Assembly: GCA_922989275.2 (NCBI GenBank)
Contig: OV277861.1
Location: 52,863,623 to 52,927,622, forward strand
DNA: 64,000 nucleotides
Source: Gari tellinella
Lineage: Eukaryota > Mollusca > Bivalvia > Cardiida > Psammobiidae
Direction: 5' to 3'
In this document: piece by piece, positions 47,139 through 58,019 of the stretch
How the letters are laid out: every line of letters begins with the position of its first letter
Numbering within the stretch: the stretch's first letter is position 1
Position numbers and translations under genes: made by a program
The notes under the pieces: model-generated
What the model was told of the DNA's origin: nothing
The model's input: only the letters and a program-made list of their open reading frames with translations
The model's database searches: none

Positions 47139-47640
47139 CGTGCACTCAGTCAGCTAAATGAGTCGGCGATTCGCTTCATGTAACTACCTAGCAATAACTG
47201 TAAGTCACAGTCTCATAAAATTCTCTTTGCTAATATGTCTCTACAAACGCACTTTCGGTCTGATTATGTAGAGGATGACATTTTGAATTAGGCATAGTGG
47301 GATTTCCAAGTAAATGGTAGTGTTAAAACGCGGACCACTGGTGCGGGCCTATTTTACAGGCACAGACGAATATCTTCTTCTCTTATTATCTTCTTCATAC
47401 AATTATGAATATGCCAAGTCTGCTAGATCCAAAATAAAGACTTTTTACTTATGAATTAAATCTGCAGTTTGAAATCTTATATCAACATAATCTATAAAAA
47501 ATAATATAAAAAATGACCAAATTAAAGAAAATTAAAATCGCAACACTTTTCATACCCCATAGGGACATTGACCTTTTTGAAAAATGTATTTAAGGAATAA
47601 TTAGAATGTTTATTTTGTTCATTGAGGTTAAAAAAAAAGA
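47139..47640 (-). promoter_or_regulatory. putative MYCBP2 5' UTR and promoter region
   Basis: Region immediately upstream of the start codon, without recognisable transposon ends and with a few CpGs near 47.1 and 47.3 kb. An in-frame TAG stands upstream of the ATG. No TATA box or start site can be named from sequence alone. An additional noncoding first exon further upstream is possible. Confidence 0.35.
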
Positions 47641-47933
47641 GGTCACACTTTATGAAACTTATGCGAAGCAGTGAGTTTCATACACAAGTGTAACCATTTT
47701 TTTTATGAGATTGTCACTCATTGTCTATTTATCGAGGCTCATCAGCATTATTAATAATGAAGTTTCTGTTGATGACTGTAGGCGCAGTCCTTTGTTCAGA
47801 ACAGAATTTAACGTAAAACCTTAACGTTGACTGTAGAGATCAAGGTCAAACTGGGTCACCAAAATGTGGTGCATCGTGGTCTACTCATTGAGGAGCATCA
47901 ACATATATGAAGTTTAATGACCGTAGGTGAACT

Positions 47934-48944
47934 GCCCGGCTGTACTTTTTCCAAGGTTCAGTGTAAAATTTCCATGGAATATGAATAATTTACGTGGAAT
48001 TTACATGGAATTCTAAAAGTTCCATGGTTATTCGTAACATGAACAAAAAAACCACGTAAATATCAAGAAAAAACCTTGGAAACTTTTAAAACCTTGGCAA
48101 AAGCTCGGCAAAAGCTCGGAAAAATTGGACTTTGGCAAAAATAAACACGGAACAATCTCGGAAATAAGAACTTAACCATTTTTTAGCACGGAAAATCCTT
48201 GTAAAATAATAACTTAAACAATTTGCACCTCGTAAAAATTGTACTTAGACATTTTCAAGCACGGAAAAACCTTGGAAGTACAACTTAGTGAATTATAAAT
48301 ATAAGTAATATTTGCTACAATTGTAAGTTTCACAAAACAGTGAATATTATACACACCCAGGACACCAGCTCACAACAATCAGAGGTCAGAGATTTAAGTT
48401 GTCTGTTTATCTATACTTTAAAATGTGAATGTGGCAAAAATTAAAGACTCCAAACCAGTTCAGACTCCTGACAAAAGATTAATGGTAAGTTACATAACTT
48501 ACATAAATACAATTTTATCATGATCATAATATATTTTGGATATTTACATGATACAAACAAAAGCATGTGGTACCCCACCCACTAGTAGTTAACTATTCCT
48601 CGTATATATATACTTTTCCATGGTATTTTGTCGAAACCACGTAAAATGGTTCTAATATTTCCATGGTTTTTTCCTAAATATTTTACAAGGATTCCTCGTA
48701 AACTTTTCCGAGGATTTTTTGTTTCCGTGGTTTTTTGGAGAAAACCTTGGAAATTAAATATTTTACAAGGATTCCTCGTAAACTTTTCCGAGGTATTTTG
48801 TCAAACCATGTAAAAACCAAGGTCTTGTATTTTCTAAGGTTTTCTCGTCTTTTTTCCAAGGTTTTTGTAATATGACCGTCCGAATACTCCGTGGTTTTTT
48901 CCATGGTTTTTTTTCATAAAACCTAGGAAAAAGTACAGCCGGGC
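47934..48944. mobile_element. 1-kb TIR element inside the tandem array
   Basis: GCCCGGCTGTACTTTTTCC and exact complement GGAAAAAGTACAGCCGGGC. The interior is a patchwork of inverted short phrases (ATTTTACAAGGATTCCTCGT, CCATGGTTTTTTCC). No target duplication could be fixed. ORFs inside are by-products of the repeats. Confidence 0.8.
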
Positions 48945-49656
48945 GTCGTTTGCTCAGAACAGACATTAATGCAAGACCTTAATGTTGAACTTAGAGGTCA
49001 AGGTCATAAGTCAAGGTCACCAAAATTTAGTGCATCATGTTCTACTTATTGAGGTGCATTTGAGCATATGAAGTTTTGTGACCTTTAGAGGTGCAATTTT
49101 TTGCTCAGAACAGACTTTAACACAAAACCTTTACATTGACCCTAGAGGTCTAGGTCACCAAACTGCAATGCAAAGTGGTCTTCTCATTGAGGTGCATCAG
49201 TATATGAAGTATTTTGCTCAAAACACACTTTAAAGCAACTTCTAAACATTGACCCTAGAGGTAAAGGTCAAAGATCAATGTCACCAGGCTGCAGTGCATT
49301 ATGGTGATCTCATTGAGGCGCATCAGCATATTACGTTTGCTCATCCCAAAACCTTATGGTTGACACTTAAGGTCAAGGTCAAAGGTCAAGGTCACTCAAC
49401 TGTGGTGCATCATTTTTATTCACTGATGTGCATCAGCATAAGAAGTTCTGTGACGGTAGGTGCAGTATTGTAGACTTTAACCCAAAACCTCAACATTATG
49501 AACACTAGAGGTCAAGTTCAAGAGTCAAGGTCACCAAACTGTAGTGCATCATGGTCTGTTCATTATGGCACATCAGCATATGAAGTTTTGTGAATGTTAC
49601 TAAGATTTCAGTTCACGGTTTGCTCAGAACAGACTTTAATGCAAAACCTTAACATT

Positions 49657-49918
49657 GGGGCCTCTGTGGCCTTTTGAGTCACTGCGACTTATATCACCAA
49701 GACCCACACTGCTGTGAGTTCGAATCCCAGTCGGGTCATTCAGATTTTTCTGTGGGGAAGTCTTCCAGCTGGCTTTTGGAAGGTCGCAGGTTCTACCCAG
49801 TTGCCGATTTGTGTCTGAAACAGTGCATAAAGGGCATCTGGGGTCTTACTCCACCTGTTATTAGCTGGACGTTGCGATATTTCTGAAATACTGACCATAT
49901 ACTGGTACAGTCGTTTGC
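49657..49918 (+). mobile_element. tRNA-derived SINE
   Basis: Head GGGGCCTCTGTGGCC with box B GAGTTCGAATCCCAG, then a central part GGGGAAGTCTTCCAGCTGGC and GGTCGCAGGTTCTACCCAG typical of a SINE family known in molluscs. Borders estimated from the surrounding tandem repeat. Confidence 0.75.
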
Positions 49919-50115
49919 TCAAAACAGACTTTAACACAAAACCTTAATATTGACACTAGAGGTAAAGGTCAAAGGTCAAGGTCACCAAACTGCAGTGCAT
50001 TGAGGTCTACTAATTTCGGTGCATCAGCATATAAAGTTTCATGACCGTTACACTCTGAGTTGCTGTCTCTTGCTTACAACAGTTTTTATCGCAAAACCTT
50101 AATGTTGACCTTAGA

Positions 50116-50340
50116 GAGCCTTGTGCATCTGATCCAAGGTGACTGGAGGGGGAGGACCTTCCACCAGAGCGAAATCTGCTAGTAGGTCACTGGGCCATTC
50201 AAACTCTACGTTGAGTAGTCTCGCGTAGTGCTCAACCCAGGCCTTCATCTTGTCCTCGTCACTGAGCGATAGTTCTCCCGCATCATTCTTTACACACTTA
50301 ATTCTCCCCGACAACAATTCCTGGTTCATCCTGTCCAAAT
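50116..50340 (-). pseudogene. non-LTR retrotransposon fragment (linker before RT)
   Basis: MDRMNQELLSGRIKCVKND, LSLSDEDKMKAWVEHYARLL and NVEFEWPSDL..VEGPPPP match the region between endonuclease and RT of RTE-like elements, possibly the same family as the 36.5-kb piece. About 75 codons only. Confidence 0.75.
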
Positions 50341-50365
50341 TGCTTAGCTAGCTTAAGCTAGTCAT

Positions 50366-50613
50366 ACAGTGGAGAAAACGTTATTCTTTCCCAATAAATG
50401 CGTTTACGCTAAAACTATTATTTCCGACGCAAACAATTTGGAGCCAGATCAGACGCCGGGTAACCCAGCGTCTGATCAGACTCCAGACTGTTTGCCATCA
50501 AGATAAACATGAATTATCAAAATAATCAAAAAGTTGTACTTTCCTGCATTTTAGTGCTTTGCGTTTGCGTTTCGTTTGCGTTTAAACGGGAAAGAATAAA
50601 GTTTTCTCCACTG
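50366..50613. mobile_element. family G MITE
   Basis: CAGTGGAGAAAACGTTATTC to AATAAAGTTTTCTCCACTG; hairpin AGCCAGATCAGACGCCGGGT and complement. The best-preserved G copy. Confidence 0.9.
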
Positions 50614-50872
50614 TTAGGATAGCGCCAATGGGTAATGAGGAATGATATATGAGATGAAATGATGATGATTTCAGGAAGATGATTTTTGCTAATCTCACTT
50701 GTTGCAATGTAACGCATCACTGACCTAGCTGCCTTCCATTAGTTCTTGGCAGAGGGGATAATCTCGGTCTAATAAACAGAAACCTATCCTTTATGACAAT
50801 AAAGCCCCAGAACCATGACATAGTAGGAAGGTCTCTGGTGAATACATGTACAAGATATATGACCACATACAT

Positions 50873-51063
50873 CATGGCTCCAGATAAGGGGGAGTAAACT
50901 GAACAAACCCAACATTTTCTTGACTAATTTCAGCACAAATCCTATGGTGTTACTACTTATTAGAATCGTCTCTTCAAGACGATTCTAATGAGTAGTGACA
51001 CCATAGGGTTAATGCATAAATACGATTTTAATTTTTGAAATACCCTCCTTATCTGGAGCCCTG
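50873..51063. mobile_element. family D MITE
   Basis: CATGGCTCCAGATAAGGGGG to TTATCTGGAGCCCTG. Hairpin AATCGTCTCTTCAAGACGAT. The target duplication is unclear because the left terminus is mutated. Confidence 0.88.
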
Positions 51064-51355
51064 TGTAACATGATCTGATTATGTACTAAAACTTCTGTTT
51101 GATATTTATAGCTATGGCTTATCACATAGCCACAACATTATTATCAACCCTTATCCTGCTTTAATTTGGCCAACAAAATTGCCATTATAGATTTACTTTA
51201 AATGGTTTTTAAATTGATAAAATATCTAAACACTAATGTCAAACAGTTTGGATCCTTTGCTGAGGCAGATTTACTTGGGTGTCTGATTGCAAATTCCAGT
51301 CAAATCATATCCTAAGCAGGACAAAGTTTAACCAGGGATAATGTAAACATGTATA

Positions 51356-51745
51356 CAGTAAAACCTCTCTAAAAAGACCATTAAATTGTGTTAAGTGTTT
51401 ATGACAGTTGACCACTCTTAAAGCAAGTTGATAGTAAAACAGAAAGCTCCTTACTATCACCTTGCTTTAAGCAGTCACCTTTCTTTAAATAATACAATCA
51501 ATTAAACTTCATTTTAGTGATTTAACCCTTAGCCTGCCACTCACGACTATAGCTCCATATGCAAACAGCTTGGATCCGGATGAGACACTGAGTAACTCGG
51601 CGTCTCATCCGGATCCAAGCTGTTTGACACTCGGACAACATTTTCATCAATTTTGAGCAACTTTGAAACTTGAAGCAGACGAGAAATATAGCAGACGACA
51701 ATTTATTTGGCGGGCTAAGGGTTAATAGAGATCTTGAGGTTTTCC
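51356..51745. mobile_element. family H MITE split by a family F MITE
   Basis: CAGTAAAACCTCTCTAAAAA left end; shortened core (AAACAGAAAGCTCCTTACTA). The right part TAGAGATCTTGAGGTTTTCC follows the nested element. Confidence 0.75.
51522..51725. mobile_element. family F MITE, full length
   Basis: TTAACCCTTAGCCTGCCACT to GCGGGCTAAGGGTTAA. About six differences from the 37.95-kb copy, including two in one hairpin arm (ACACTGAG). Confidence 0.93.
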
Positions 51746-51775
51746 TTTATACATGTATCTTCCTGGTAAAACTTA

Positions 51776-51863
51776 ACCGAGCATGTAATAATGCAATTCA
51801 TGTGTAAACAAATTGGATAGTTTGAATTAAATGAGTTCGAGATATCAAAGTTCGACTGTATAT
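51776..51863. repeat. family P MITE, right half
   Basis: ACTTAACCGAGCATGTAATA to ATCAAAGTTCGACTGTA. Confidence 0.7.
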
Positions 51864-52114
51864 ACATGTATCTTCCTGGTAAAACTTGATGATTTACAGT
51901 GAATCTCTTAACCCATTACCCCATAAATTCACCTTTTTACGGTGTTTATTTATTTCATCATTGATGAAAACAGTTTCCTTTTAAACACTTGTGAATATGT
52001 ATTATAAGAAATATTTTCTATATCCTAGCAGATAATAACTTAAAGCAGACTGAAAGTAAAGCAGGATGTGCCTTAATTTAAGGTGCATTCTGCTTTACTT
52101 TCAACCTGCTTTAA

Positions 52115-52964
52115 GGAAATCCAAGACTGAAGATCGCCTTTTTCCGTGTTATCTCGGCATTTTCTGTGTTTCACGGAATATACCGAACACTCCCATATAA
52201 AACCTGGACGATAATGTTAGAAATTATCCGAACTATTATCTCGTCTTGTAAATTTGCATGGCCTTCCCCGCACGGGTTCGAATCCCGACCGAGCTCAATA
52301 TATTTTTCTTTGAAATATATATCTTTTTTAAACAAAACCTTTTCCTAAATCAATGGTTAGATGTTTATAAATGCGCCTGACATTAACTTGCAAAAATATT
52401 TAATCATCACCAAATTAATTGTTCAGTCTTTATAAAGTATTCAAGGTTTCCAACACTATTTCGAAGACAAAATTAATTTTTTCCAGTTAGGTACGGCCGA
52501 ATGTCTTCATATTTTGGATTTAGATTGCATAAGTATTGTATGAAAAAGTAAGCAAGTGGTTTGCTTTGCTGAAGTTTTCATTTTTGTACAAACATACAAC
52601 CTTTTAAGTCATATAATGTAAAATCGTTCGGAAAATATTGCATATTTTTAAGAGGAAGGTTCAGATTTTTTAATTTTTCACATCATATGATGCAAATATT
52701 GGGACAATAACTTTTATTTTGTGATGTTCACATCTTCTGGCATAGTCATGACATAAAAAAAATCAGTATTTTAGGTAAGAATCGGTAAAAATCACCTTTC
52801 AGGAATATTTGCTCTTTTAATTTTCTCGCATACATTTCAAATATTTTCGAAAAGAGATGGCGAAAATCCTTCATATTTCACACAAGACATGGGAATAACA
52901 TGTAGTATCCATTCATAATATCATTTTCACATTACAGTTACCCTACCTTCAGTGTTGAAATACC
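52115..52964. mobile_element. family J TTAA element, 850 bp, with Pol III box B
   Basis: Imperfect TIRs GGAAATCCAAGACTGAAG and complement of CTTCAGTGTTGAAATACC, TTAA at 52111-52114 and 52965-52968. The interior has GGTTCGAATCC at 52275-52285 in a tRNA-like setting, followed by T-rich stretches. No protein. Confidence 0.8.
52275..52285 (+). promoter_or_regulatory. Pol III box B inside family J
   Basis: GGTTCGAATCC within CACGGGTTCGAATCCCGACC, so the T-arm stem is also intact. No convincing box A was found upstream. Confidence 0.6.
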
Positions 52965-53014
52965 TTAAGTAGTCACCTGTATTCAAAAATAGAAACAAGC
53001 CATGGGGTAATGGG

Positions 53015-53242
53015 TTAACTCACTGGATACCCATATTTATGCATTCAGTTTTATTCATCAATTGAAGAAAAAAGTTCTTATTTATGGTCATGAATCATAA
53101 GAAATATTTCTAGCAGATGGTAGATTAAAACAGGTTGAAAGTAAAGCAGAATGCCATTTACAGCACATTCTGCTTTACTTTCAACCTGCTTTAAGTGGTC
53201 ACCTTAGACTTCAAAACTAGAAGCAGGCTATGGAGTAAAAGG
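53015..53242. mobile_element. family A MITE sharing a TTAA with its neighbour
   Basis: TTAACTCACTGGATACCCAT to GGCTATGGAGTAAAAGG. Hairpin tip GCCATTTACAGCAC. Confidence 0.82.
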
Positions 53243-53298
53243 TATACCATTTTCAAGTTAATAGCATACACTCACTACATTGATGTAGTTGTATTTTG

Positions 53299-53525
53299 AA
53301 AACAGTGTAGACCCAGATCAGACATAATTATCTTGAAGGAGCTGTATGATCAGGGTCTACACTGTTTTCTTGTATTACAATGTATCTGTTTGACACCTTT
53401 ACTGCTTAAAGCAGCCAAACAGTAAAGCAGAATGCCCCTTAAGGCGCATTCTGCTTGACTTTCAACCTGCTTTAAGCGGTCACCTGTCTTTAAAGCTAGA
53501 AACAGTCTATAGGCAAATGAATTAA
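53299..53525. repeat. hairpin core copy plus family A fragment
   Basis: ACAGTGTAGACCCAGATCAG / complement (53299-53370), then CTTAAAGCAGCCAAACAGTA and complement to GCAAATGAATTAA. Confidence 0.7.
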
Positions 53526-53599
53526 CGCAGGAGTGAAGTAGCACAGATGGCTTTACTTTAGTAACGATTTTGGATACCACTTATATTAGAGACTGTGAG

Positions 53600-54060
53600 C
53601 TCCTCTTTTCTCCATTAGAAATACACTTTTCTCCCATTTTCGCCTATGTGGGATAGGGATTTTCCCCATGTGGAATCACTCTATCCTCCATACCTAGTGA
53701 CATCTTTTATTGTTTGCCCAGTTTAACCACAAGCGCTGCACGACACGGGTAACTAAATGATGTCATTTCATATGACGTTACTATAAACAACATGTTTTGG
53801 CGGAAAAGGTGCACACAGACTGCAGTTATTTCCTTATTTGTATCATGTTTTAATGATTTAAATGGGAGAAAAAAAATCCACCATTCGTTTTGTTGATGTA
53901 GGATAGGAATGTTCTCCCCCTTGGGTTAGAACATTCACACAGGGACTCAGCAAGCCTCGTCCCTGCATGAACATTCTGATCCACGGGGGAGAAATTTCTA
54001 TCCTACATCAACACTCATGGTGGATTCTTATATTCCCCATTATTGGGACAGTTGCAGATT
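53600..54060. repeat. palindromic element with 53.9-kb hairpin
   Basis: Arms GTTGATGTAGGATAGGAATG and complement-like TTCTATCCTACATCAAC around a GGGACTCAGCAAGCCTCGTCCC tip. CTCCCATTTTCGCCTATGTG on the left resembles the inverted right flank. Outer ends not fixed. Confidence 0.6.
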
Positions 54061-54096
54061 CCTCACAGAGGTGATGTGTCATGTTTTATTACTATA

Positions 54097-54289
54097 CAGT
54101 CGAACTTCAATATCTCAAACTCGCTTACCTCAAACTATCAGATATTTTGATACATGAATTACATTACTTCATGCTCGGTTAATTCGAACATACCCGTTTT
54201 TCAAAGTTAAAACCTGGCTTAACCAGGTTTTAACTTTGAAACACGGGTATGTTCGACATAACTGAGTTTAAGATATCGAAGTTTGACTG
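54097..54289. mobile_element. family P pogo-type MITE
   Basis: CAGTCGAACTTCAATATCTC to ATCGAAGTTTGACTG, TA flanks; inner palindrome AAAACCTGGCTTAACCAGGTTTT. Confidence 0.9.
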
Positions 54290-54390
54290 TAAATGTAACC
54301 TCGATACAGAGAGAATGGAAACATGATTCCAACATGTTGACAGGGACAAAACATACCATATAGTATCCCTGATGTTTGACAAAAGGTTGC

Positions 54391-54640
54391 TTAACTCATT
54401 TCCCAATGAAAATTCAAAGAGACAAGTTCTACCAAAGTCTAGTCTATACTTTACTATTTCAGGTTGCCTTGTGCAATATATTGCAAAATGACAAACATTG
54501 AAGACCCTGATCAGAACACTACTGTAGAATTTTTCTGATGAAAAATCTTTGCTTTTTGCATAGTACAAGTGTACTCTTCACAGGTACCCTTTTTGTATAA
54601 TACAACAGATACCCATTGCTAGGATTCATTGAGTAAAATC
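54391..54640. mobile_element. old, degraded family C MITE
   Basis: TTAACTCATTTCCCAATGAA; AACATTGAAGACCCTGATCAG arm retained; opposite arm TTTTTCTGATGAAAAATC decayed. Confidence 0.65.
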
Positions 54641-54769
54641 AGACTGAAGACAAAGCCGAATTATATCTCCCTTGGGGAAAGCTTACCTTTACTTTCAGCC
54701 TACATCAAACATCCACCATTCTAACCACTTAAATCAAGCAAGGAATGAATATAGTCACACAGGATTCAA

Positions 54770-54944
54770 TACGCTTCTCTTCATTGCTTAAAGCAGACTG
54801 AAAGCAAAGCAGAAATTTCCCTGAAAATACTTCTGCTTGACGTTCAGCCTGTTTAACTCTTTCAACACCGTGGACCTGTTTAAAATATACTCATGACATT
54901 TGCAAACAGTGTAGACCCATATCAGAGGGTCCCTAAAGTGTTAA
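54770..54944. repeat. family A core and truncated family C piece
   Basis: TGCTTAAAGCAGACTGAAAG core, then TTAACTCTTTCAACACCGTG (54853) to CTAAAGTGTTAA (54944), in which half of the C hairpin is deleted. Confidence 0.7.
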
Positions 54945-55161
54945 CAAAAGATTAACTGGACTTAAAAGAAATGTTAGTCTAGTCAACAAAGGTTTCTAAA
55001 AATTTATTTCTTAAACTATAACAATGGTAAACCCGTACCAAGTATTAGGCTATTAAATAAACGAAACGAAACCCATATTATGATACTGGTAATCAATCAT
55101 AATAATCATAAATTATACATGTATATGAACAGTTCTATGAGCAAAATAGACATCTATGCAA

Positions 55162-55409
55162 TTAACCCATTACCCCATAGCCTGTTTCTAGTTTTGAGGA
55201 TATAAAACTACTTAAAGCAGTTTGAAAGTAAAGCAGAAATAATGCGCCTTAAGGTGCATTCTGCTTTACTTTCAGCCTGATTTAAGCTATTATCTGCTAG
55301 AATATAACAAAATATTTCTTATGATTTTTATTTGTGACAGTAAAAATTGGAATTCTTTTTTCAGTAGAGGAATTAGTTAAAGGCGTAAAAAGGTGTATTT
55401 ATGGGTTAC
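55162..55409. mobile_element. family A MITE, reverse orientation
   Basis: TTAACCCATTACCCCATAGC; hairpin tip GCGCCTTAAGGTGC; right end TTTATGGGTTACC. Confidence 0.85.
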
Positions 55410-55655
55410 CCATACACATTTCCCTCCATAGCCACTAGTACAAACCACTTTCTGTATAACCCTAATACCACATACTGGCTCATAGCCCGTTTCTAGTTTT
55501 GAAGACCGGTGATTACTTTTTAACCCATTACCCCATAAATACACCTTTTTATGCCTCTAATTTATTCCTCCACTAAGGAAAATAGTTCAAATTTATACAA
55601 TCATGAATATATAACATGCAAAATAGTTTCTATATCCTAGCAGATCATAGCTTAA

Positions 55656-56193
55656 AGGGACTCGCAACCGGATGGTGTATTTGTCAAAATAAAATAAAAT
55701 ACTCAAATAAAAGCAAATTTGTGGCATTATTTGGCTTCTGACATTAAAAAAATATGATCAGTCCAAAAAAAGTCTCAAGAATCGGCACCGAATCTTAGTG
55801 TTTTAAGATATTTTCCATCGTTTTTCTATAGCGTTAGCGAACGGTATAGTTGTTGTTGTTGCTTCTTTACACGGGCTCAGACATAAACCCGAGACGAATA
55901 AAGTAGTAAAAGTACTATCGATCGCTACTAGTGAAGTACGTTAATTCGCTACTATAGATATAGAGAGCGCTGGTAGCCGAGGTAGTATAGGAGCTCATCA
56001 TTTTTTCACGTTTCTCTCCGCATTGGAGGGTCACGGGTTCGAATCCCACCAGGGATTCTTCTTTCTTTTTTTTTTTGAAATGGATTGTTTAACAGAATTT
56101 ATTATCCTAAACTAAATCTTACCCATTTATATAAGCATTTGACATATATTTACAAATTACTATTTTTAATGCTCAATCCGGTTGCGAGCCTCT
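55656..56193. mobile_element. TTAA-flanked TIR element with tRNA-like A and B boxes, 538 bp
   Basis: TIR AGGGACTCGCAACCGGAT and complement ATCCGGTTGCGAGCCTCT, TTAA at 55652-55655 and 56194-56197. The interior carries a tRNA-like segment (55970-56060) and a T-run. No protein. Confidence 0.85.
55970..56073 (+). promoter_or_regulatory. tRNA-like Pol III promoter (box A, box B, T-run)
   Basis: Box A-like TAGCCGAGGTAGTATAGG at 55974-55991, box B GGTTCGAATCC at 56036-56046 within CACGGGTTCGAATCCCACC, then a T-run ending about 56073 that could terminate Pol III. Not a canonical tRNA: no clear acceptor stem or anticodon arm. Confidence 0.6.
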
Positions 56194-56312
56194 TTAAAGC
56201 AGGCTGAAAGTAAAGCGAATGTGCCTTAAGGCACATTCTGCTTTACTTTCAACCTGCTTTAAGTGGTCACCTATCTTCAAATTTAGAAACAGGCTATGGG
56301 GTTATGGGTTAA

Positions 56313-56570
56313 AGCAGGCTGAAAGTAAAGCAGAATGTGCCTTTCAGCCTGCTTTAAGCTAAACCATCTGCAAAGGTAAATAGAATATTGTAGCACTGAT
56401 TAAACTTTTGAACAATCAGAAATATTTTCTATATTCTAGCAGATTGTAGCTTAAAGCAGACAGATGAGTTAAGCAGAATGTGCCTAAGAAGCAGTCTGCT
56501 TTACTTTCATCCTGCTTTAAGTGGTCACCAGTCTTCAAAACTAGAAACGGGCTATGGGGTAAAAGGTTAT
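56313..56570. repeat. two family A core fragments
   Basis: GCAGGCTGAAAGTAAAGCAG / CAGCCTGCTTTAAG with a shortened tip, then AGCTTAAAGCAGACAGATGA with a right flank to GGGGTAAAAGGTTA. Confidence 0.7.
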
Positions 56571-56639
56571 GGACACCTGATTACTGCTTGATAGAGTGTA
56601 ATATCACGACAATTAGAGCGGGTGCGGGTATTGCCAAAC

Positions 56640-57380
56640 ATGCTTGTAACACTGACTACTTTTAAATATATGCGATATCGCTTCTCAGAACTGGATAATC
56701 TACAATATGACGTCACAATTATTACGTCATATCTTTTTCTGATACTTTGAAGCCGCCGCTATGTACATTTTCAACATTATGCATATTAACATGAAACACG
56801 AGTTGAGGTGGGTACAATGTTACGCAGTTTCGAATTCCGAACATGTGACGTCAAAAGGTGCTAGCATCATGTGGTTTTTGTCCTGTATAATTAGAACATT
56901 GTTTTTGAGTTGTAAACGGTTACTGCTTCACGTTTGACAACTCTGCTTTAAAATCGGGATTAATTTAACACAGTTATCTGGGTGTTCGTAATAGGAACAG
57001 TAATGTTTATATATGTTTCTATTACCGACTACATACATAGCCATTGGAATTGGATTTATTAAAATGATCTAATTAGCTTAAACTACACAATTAAAGCTGT
57101 TATATAGGTGTTTGATGATTCTCTTTAACCAGATAGATAAGTTTCCTTTCTTTTCTTTACATAAATGAGTCGACAGATAGGTGCCAAACGCCATTGCTAC
57201 TCTGAAGAATACACAAAAACAAATCTTCGGCATCTTTAGTTTAAACTACCGATACTGCTAAAAGTTTGATTAAGCTGACAGTAAAGAAGTTGCAAGTAAA
57301 ATATATCAGATTATCACCTTGAATGTTCGCCTCTTATAGCATTAAATTATTATTCTCTCTATACATACTTTGCAAACACA
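56640..57380. other. left interior of the 3.3-kb unit, no gene
   Basis: Contains ATGACGTCAC-type palindromes at 56706-56730 and otherwise featureless AT-rich sequence. Confidence 0.5.
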
Positions 57381-57382
57381 CA

Positions 57383-57633
57383 TTAACTCTTTCCTCCCTG
57401 AAACTTTAAATGGACAATTCCAGTTTCCATTTTAGTCTATTCCATTTCTGACTTTTAAGGGTTGTTTTTGTCAATGTTTGGCATTGTGACAAACAGTGAA
57501 GACCCTGATCAGAGGGCTCCTTTCGGAGCCCTCTGATCAGGGTCGTCACTGTTTGCATAGGACAAGTGTACTATTTACATGTACACTGTTTGAAAAGCAC
57601 GCCTATAAGGGGGACTAGGGTTCAAAGAGTTAA
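57383..57633. mobile_element. family C MITE, reverse orientation, full length
   Basis: TTAACTCTTTCCTCCCTGAA to GGTTCAAAGAGTTAA; hairpin perfect around GGGCTCCTTTCGGAGCCC. Confidence 0.93.
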
Positions 57634-58019
57634 CACAGACACTTTTTACACACAAGGGCGACAAAAACATCACAGCATAATTGAGGGGCCCGCCCATTTC
57701 CATCATTTACTTATAATTTGCCGGAACGTATATAGAGATCTCTTTATACGTTCCTGGTATTCAATACTCTAGCTCTGGCTATAGATATATATCCAGATGT
57801 ATATCTTAAACAAAATTTGCAGCTGAACTGAGCACTCTCACTAAACTTCAAGACGGTCTCGCCATTCCTACATCCTTTGATCTGGCCAACATCCAGGTTC
57901 CTTTTGTGTAAAAGTAATCAGACCATCTGTTCATAACTAAATCCCACAAGGACATGAAACAACAAGAATATCGTTCCCAACGATGGATGCTCCCCACAAA
58001 GAAAAAGCCCAAGGTATAG

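Larger units (their letters stand above)
47640..50105. repeat. degenerate tandem array with GGTCAAGGTCA blocks
   Basis: Units of roughly 110-155 bp containing GCTCAGAACAGACTTTAA, AAAACCTTAACATTGACC, GAGGTCAAGGTC, GTGCATCATGGTCTACTCATT and GCATCAGCATATGAAG. Around nine units. Interrupted at 47934-48944, about 49657-49918 and from about 50116. Confidence 0.82.
51908..53018. mobile_element. family A MITE split by family J
   Basis: TTAACCCATTACCCCATAAA to CATGGGGTAATGGGTTAA. The nest occupies the TTAA at the end of the right hairpin arm (CTGCT-TTAA). Confidence 0.9.
55519..56312. mobile_element. family A MITE, nested and itself split
   Basis: TTAACCCATTACCCCATAAA to GGGTTATGGGTTAA. It landed in the arm of an outer reverse family A copy (GGTGATTACTTT-TTAA), whose rest follows as AGCAGGCTGAAAGTAAAGC. 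Its own arm is split by the element at 55656. Confidence 0.88.

Noticed and set aside
45476..46523. Plus-strand ORFs opposite the two LINE ends
   Set aside because: Antisense shadows of the RT frames on the minus strand.
52275..56046. Box B matches called as tRNA genes
   Set aside because: No foldable acceptor, D and anticodon arms around them. They fit SINE-like or captured promoter sequence better.
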